Assembly: GCA_947479075.1 (NCBI GenBank)
Contig: CANJZR010000260.1
Location: 1-5,919 of the forward strand
DNA: 5,919 nt
Direction: 5' to 3'
Source: Planctomycetaceae bacterium
Lineage (GTDB): Bacteria; Planctomycetota; Planctomycetia; Planctomycetales; Planctomycetaceae
In this document: positions 5,430 through 5,919 of the stretch, in pieces
How the letters are laid out: the number at the start of each line of letters is the position of its first letter
Numbering within the stretch: the stretch's first letter is position 1
Translations under genes and position numbers: made by a program
The notes under the pieces: model-generated
Database searches by the model: none
What the model was told of the DNA's origin: nothing
What the model saw: only the letters and a program-made list of their open reading frames with translations

Positions 5430-5919
5430 ATGAACTGTAAAAACTGTGCTGCCCCGCTCACCAAAGCCGTTGGCTTGTCGCAGATGGTTTGTACCTTTTG
5501 CCACACGATTCAAGCTGCGACGGATGTGTCGGGGGTGATTGATCGCGTGTTGTCGCTGGGGGAGTTGCTTGGCGTGCACTGTCCGACCTGCGATGCGGAG
5601 CTGGTCACCGCTCTGGTGGACGAAGTCCCCGCTGCGCTGTGTCCCGGTTGCCAGGGAGTGTTGTTCTCCAGCACCGAATTTCGCCAGGTCGTCGAAGACC
5701 GGCGAGCAGCATACACTGGCCCGGACATGGCTGTAACGCCTCCGCATCCAGCCGAATTCGACCGTCGGCTGGAGTGCCCGGGTTGTCATGCGAAGATGGA
5801 AGTCCACCCCTATTACGGAGCCGGGCGGGCCATCATCGATTCGTGTGGGACGTGCAAGCTGGTCTGGGTGGATCACGGAGAGCTGACCAACCTGGAACGC
5901 AGCCCCGGTCGTCGTTCTC
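5430..5919 (+). CDS. Zinc-ribbon (zf-TFIIB-like) protein, three CxxC pairs-of-pairs, 3'-truncated
   Basis: The ATG at 5430 is the first start after an in-frame TGA at 5406-5408, and the frame stays open to the right edge, giving 163 visible residues. Three successive zinc ribbons can be seen: C3/C6 with C21/C24, C51/C54 with C72/C75, and C116/C119 with C139/C142. The third (LECPGCHAKM, then DSCGTCKLVWVDHGEL) follows the zf-TFIIB pattern of CPxC, CxxC, an aromatic/Asp and a terminal GEL. The second is similar, with CPGCQGVLFSSTEF. Each should bind one Zn2+. No signal peptide is seen in the visible part; planctomycete and other bacterial zf-TFIIB proteins sometimes continue into a membrane segment, which cannot be judged here. 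The biological role is unknown. No strong Shine-Dalgarno precedes the ATG. It diverges from the peptidase gene. Confidence 0.82.
   Translation, partial: MNCKNCAAPLTKAVGLSQMVCTFCHTIQAATDVSGVIDRVLSLGELLGVHCPTCDAELVTALVDEVPAALCPGCQGVLFSSTEFRQVVEDRRAAYTGPDMAVTPPHPAEFDRRLECPGCHAKMEVHPYYGAGRAIIDSCGTCKLVWVDHGELTNLERSPGRRS

Noticed and set aside
5262..5876. Minus-strand open frame (204 codons) overlapping the zinc-ribbon gene
   Set aside because: It is antisense to a plus-strand frame with three conserved CxxC...CxxC ribbons; its own translation is low in recognisable motifs.

Overview
The window reads as bacterial chromosome from a planctomycete, most likely of the order Planctomycetales. Three observations support this: moderately high GC; a tetrahydromethanopterin-type formyltransferase, a gene otherwise mostly confined to methanogenic archaea, methylotrophic proteobacteria and planctomycetes; and short intergenic inverted repeats that, from memory, are common in planctomycete genomes. 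Genus cannot be fixed by reading alone.

Layout, left to right. (1) A 5'-truncated sufD (Fe-S cluster assembly scaffold subunit) runs rightward from the window edge to 1125. (2) Convergent to it is a block of four genes, all transcribed leftward; in transcription order they are an M24 Xaa-Pro-type peptidase (5025 to 3919), formylmethanofuran:H4MPT formyltransferase fhcD/ftr (3818 to 2895), a typical 2-Cys peroxiredoxin of the AhpC/Prx1 class (2704 to 2162) and a double-domain AhpD-like carboxymuconolactone decarboxylase family protein (1812 to 1189). The peroxiredoxin has a recognisable sigma70-like promoter and its own intrinsic terminator, so the block is more than one transcription unit. 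(3) A roughly 400-bp divergent intergenic region (5026-5429) separates the peptidase from a rightward gene for a protein with three zinc ribbons (zf-TFIIB type), which runs off the right edge.

Working together: the peroxiredoxin and the AhpD-like protein form a plausible peroxide-reducing pair, with the AhpD-like CxxC protein as candidate electron donor. FhcD belongs to the H4MPT-linked formaldehyde oxidation/C1 pathway, but none of its partners (fhcA, fhcB, fhcC, mch, mtd) are here. SufD and the peroxiredoxin both relate to oxidative stress, but they are convergent and not co-transcribed.

The most unusual non-coding structure is a 203-bp segment between the peroxiredoxin and the AhpD-like gene (1864-2066). 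It is bounded by perfect 27-bp inverted repeats and contains a 22-nt palindrome that recurs exactly, in reverse complement, about 3.1 kb away at 5130-5151, next to a diverged copy at 5089-5112. No CRISPR, tRNA, rRNA, transposase or defence genes were seen, and no clearly new multi-gene system is evident.
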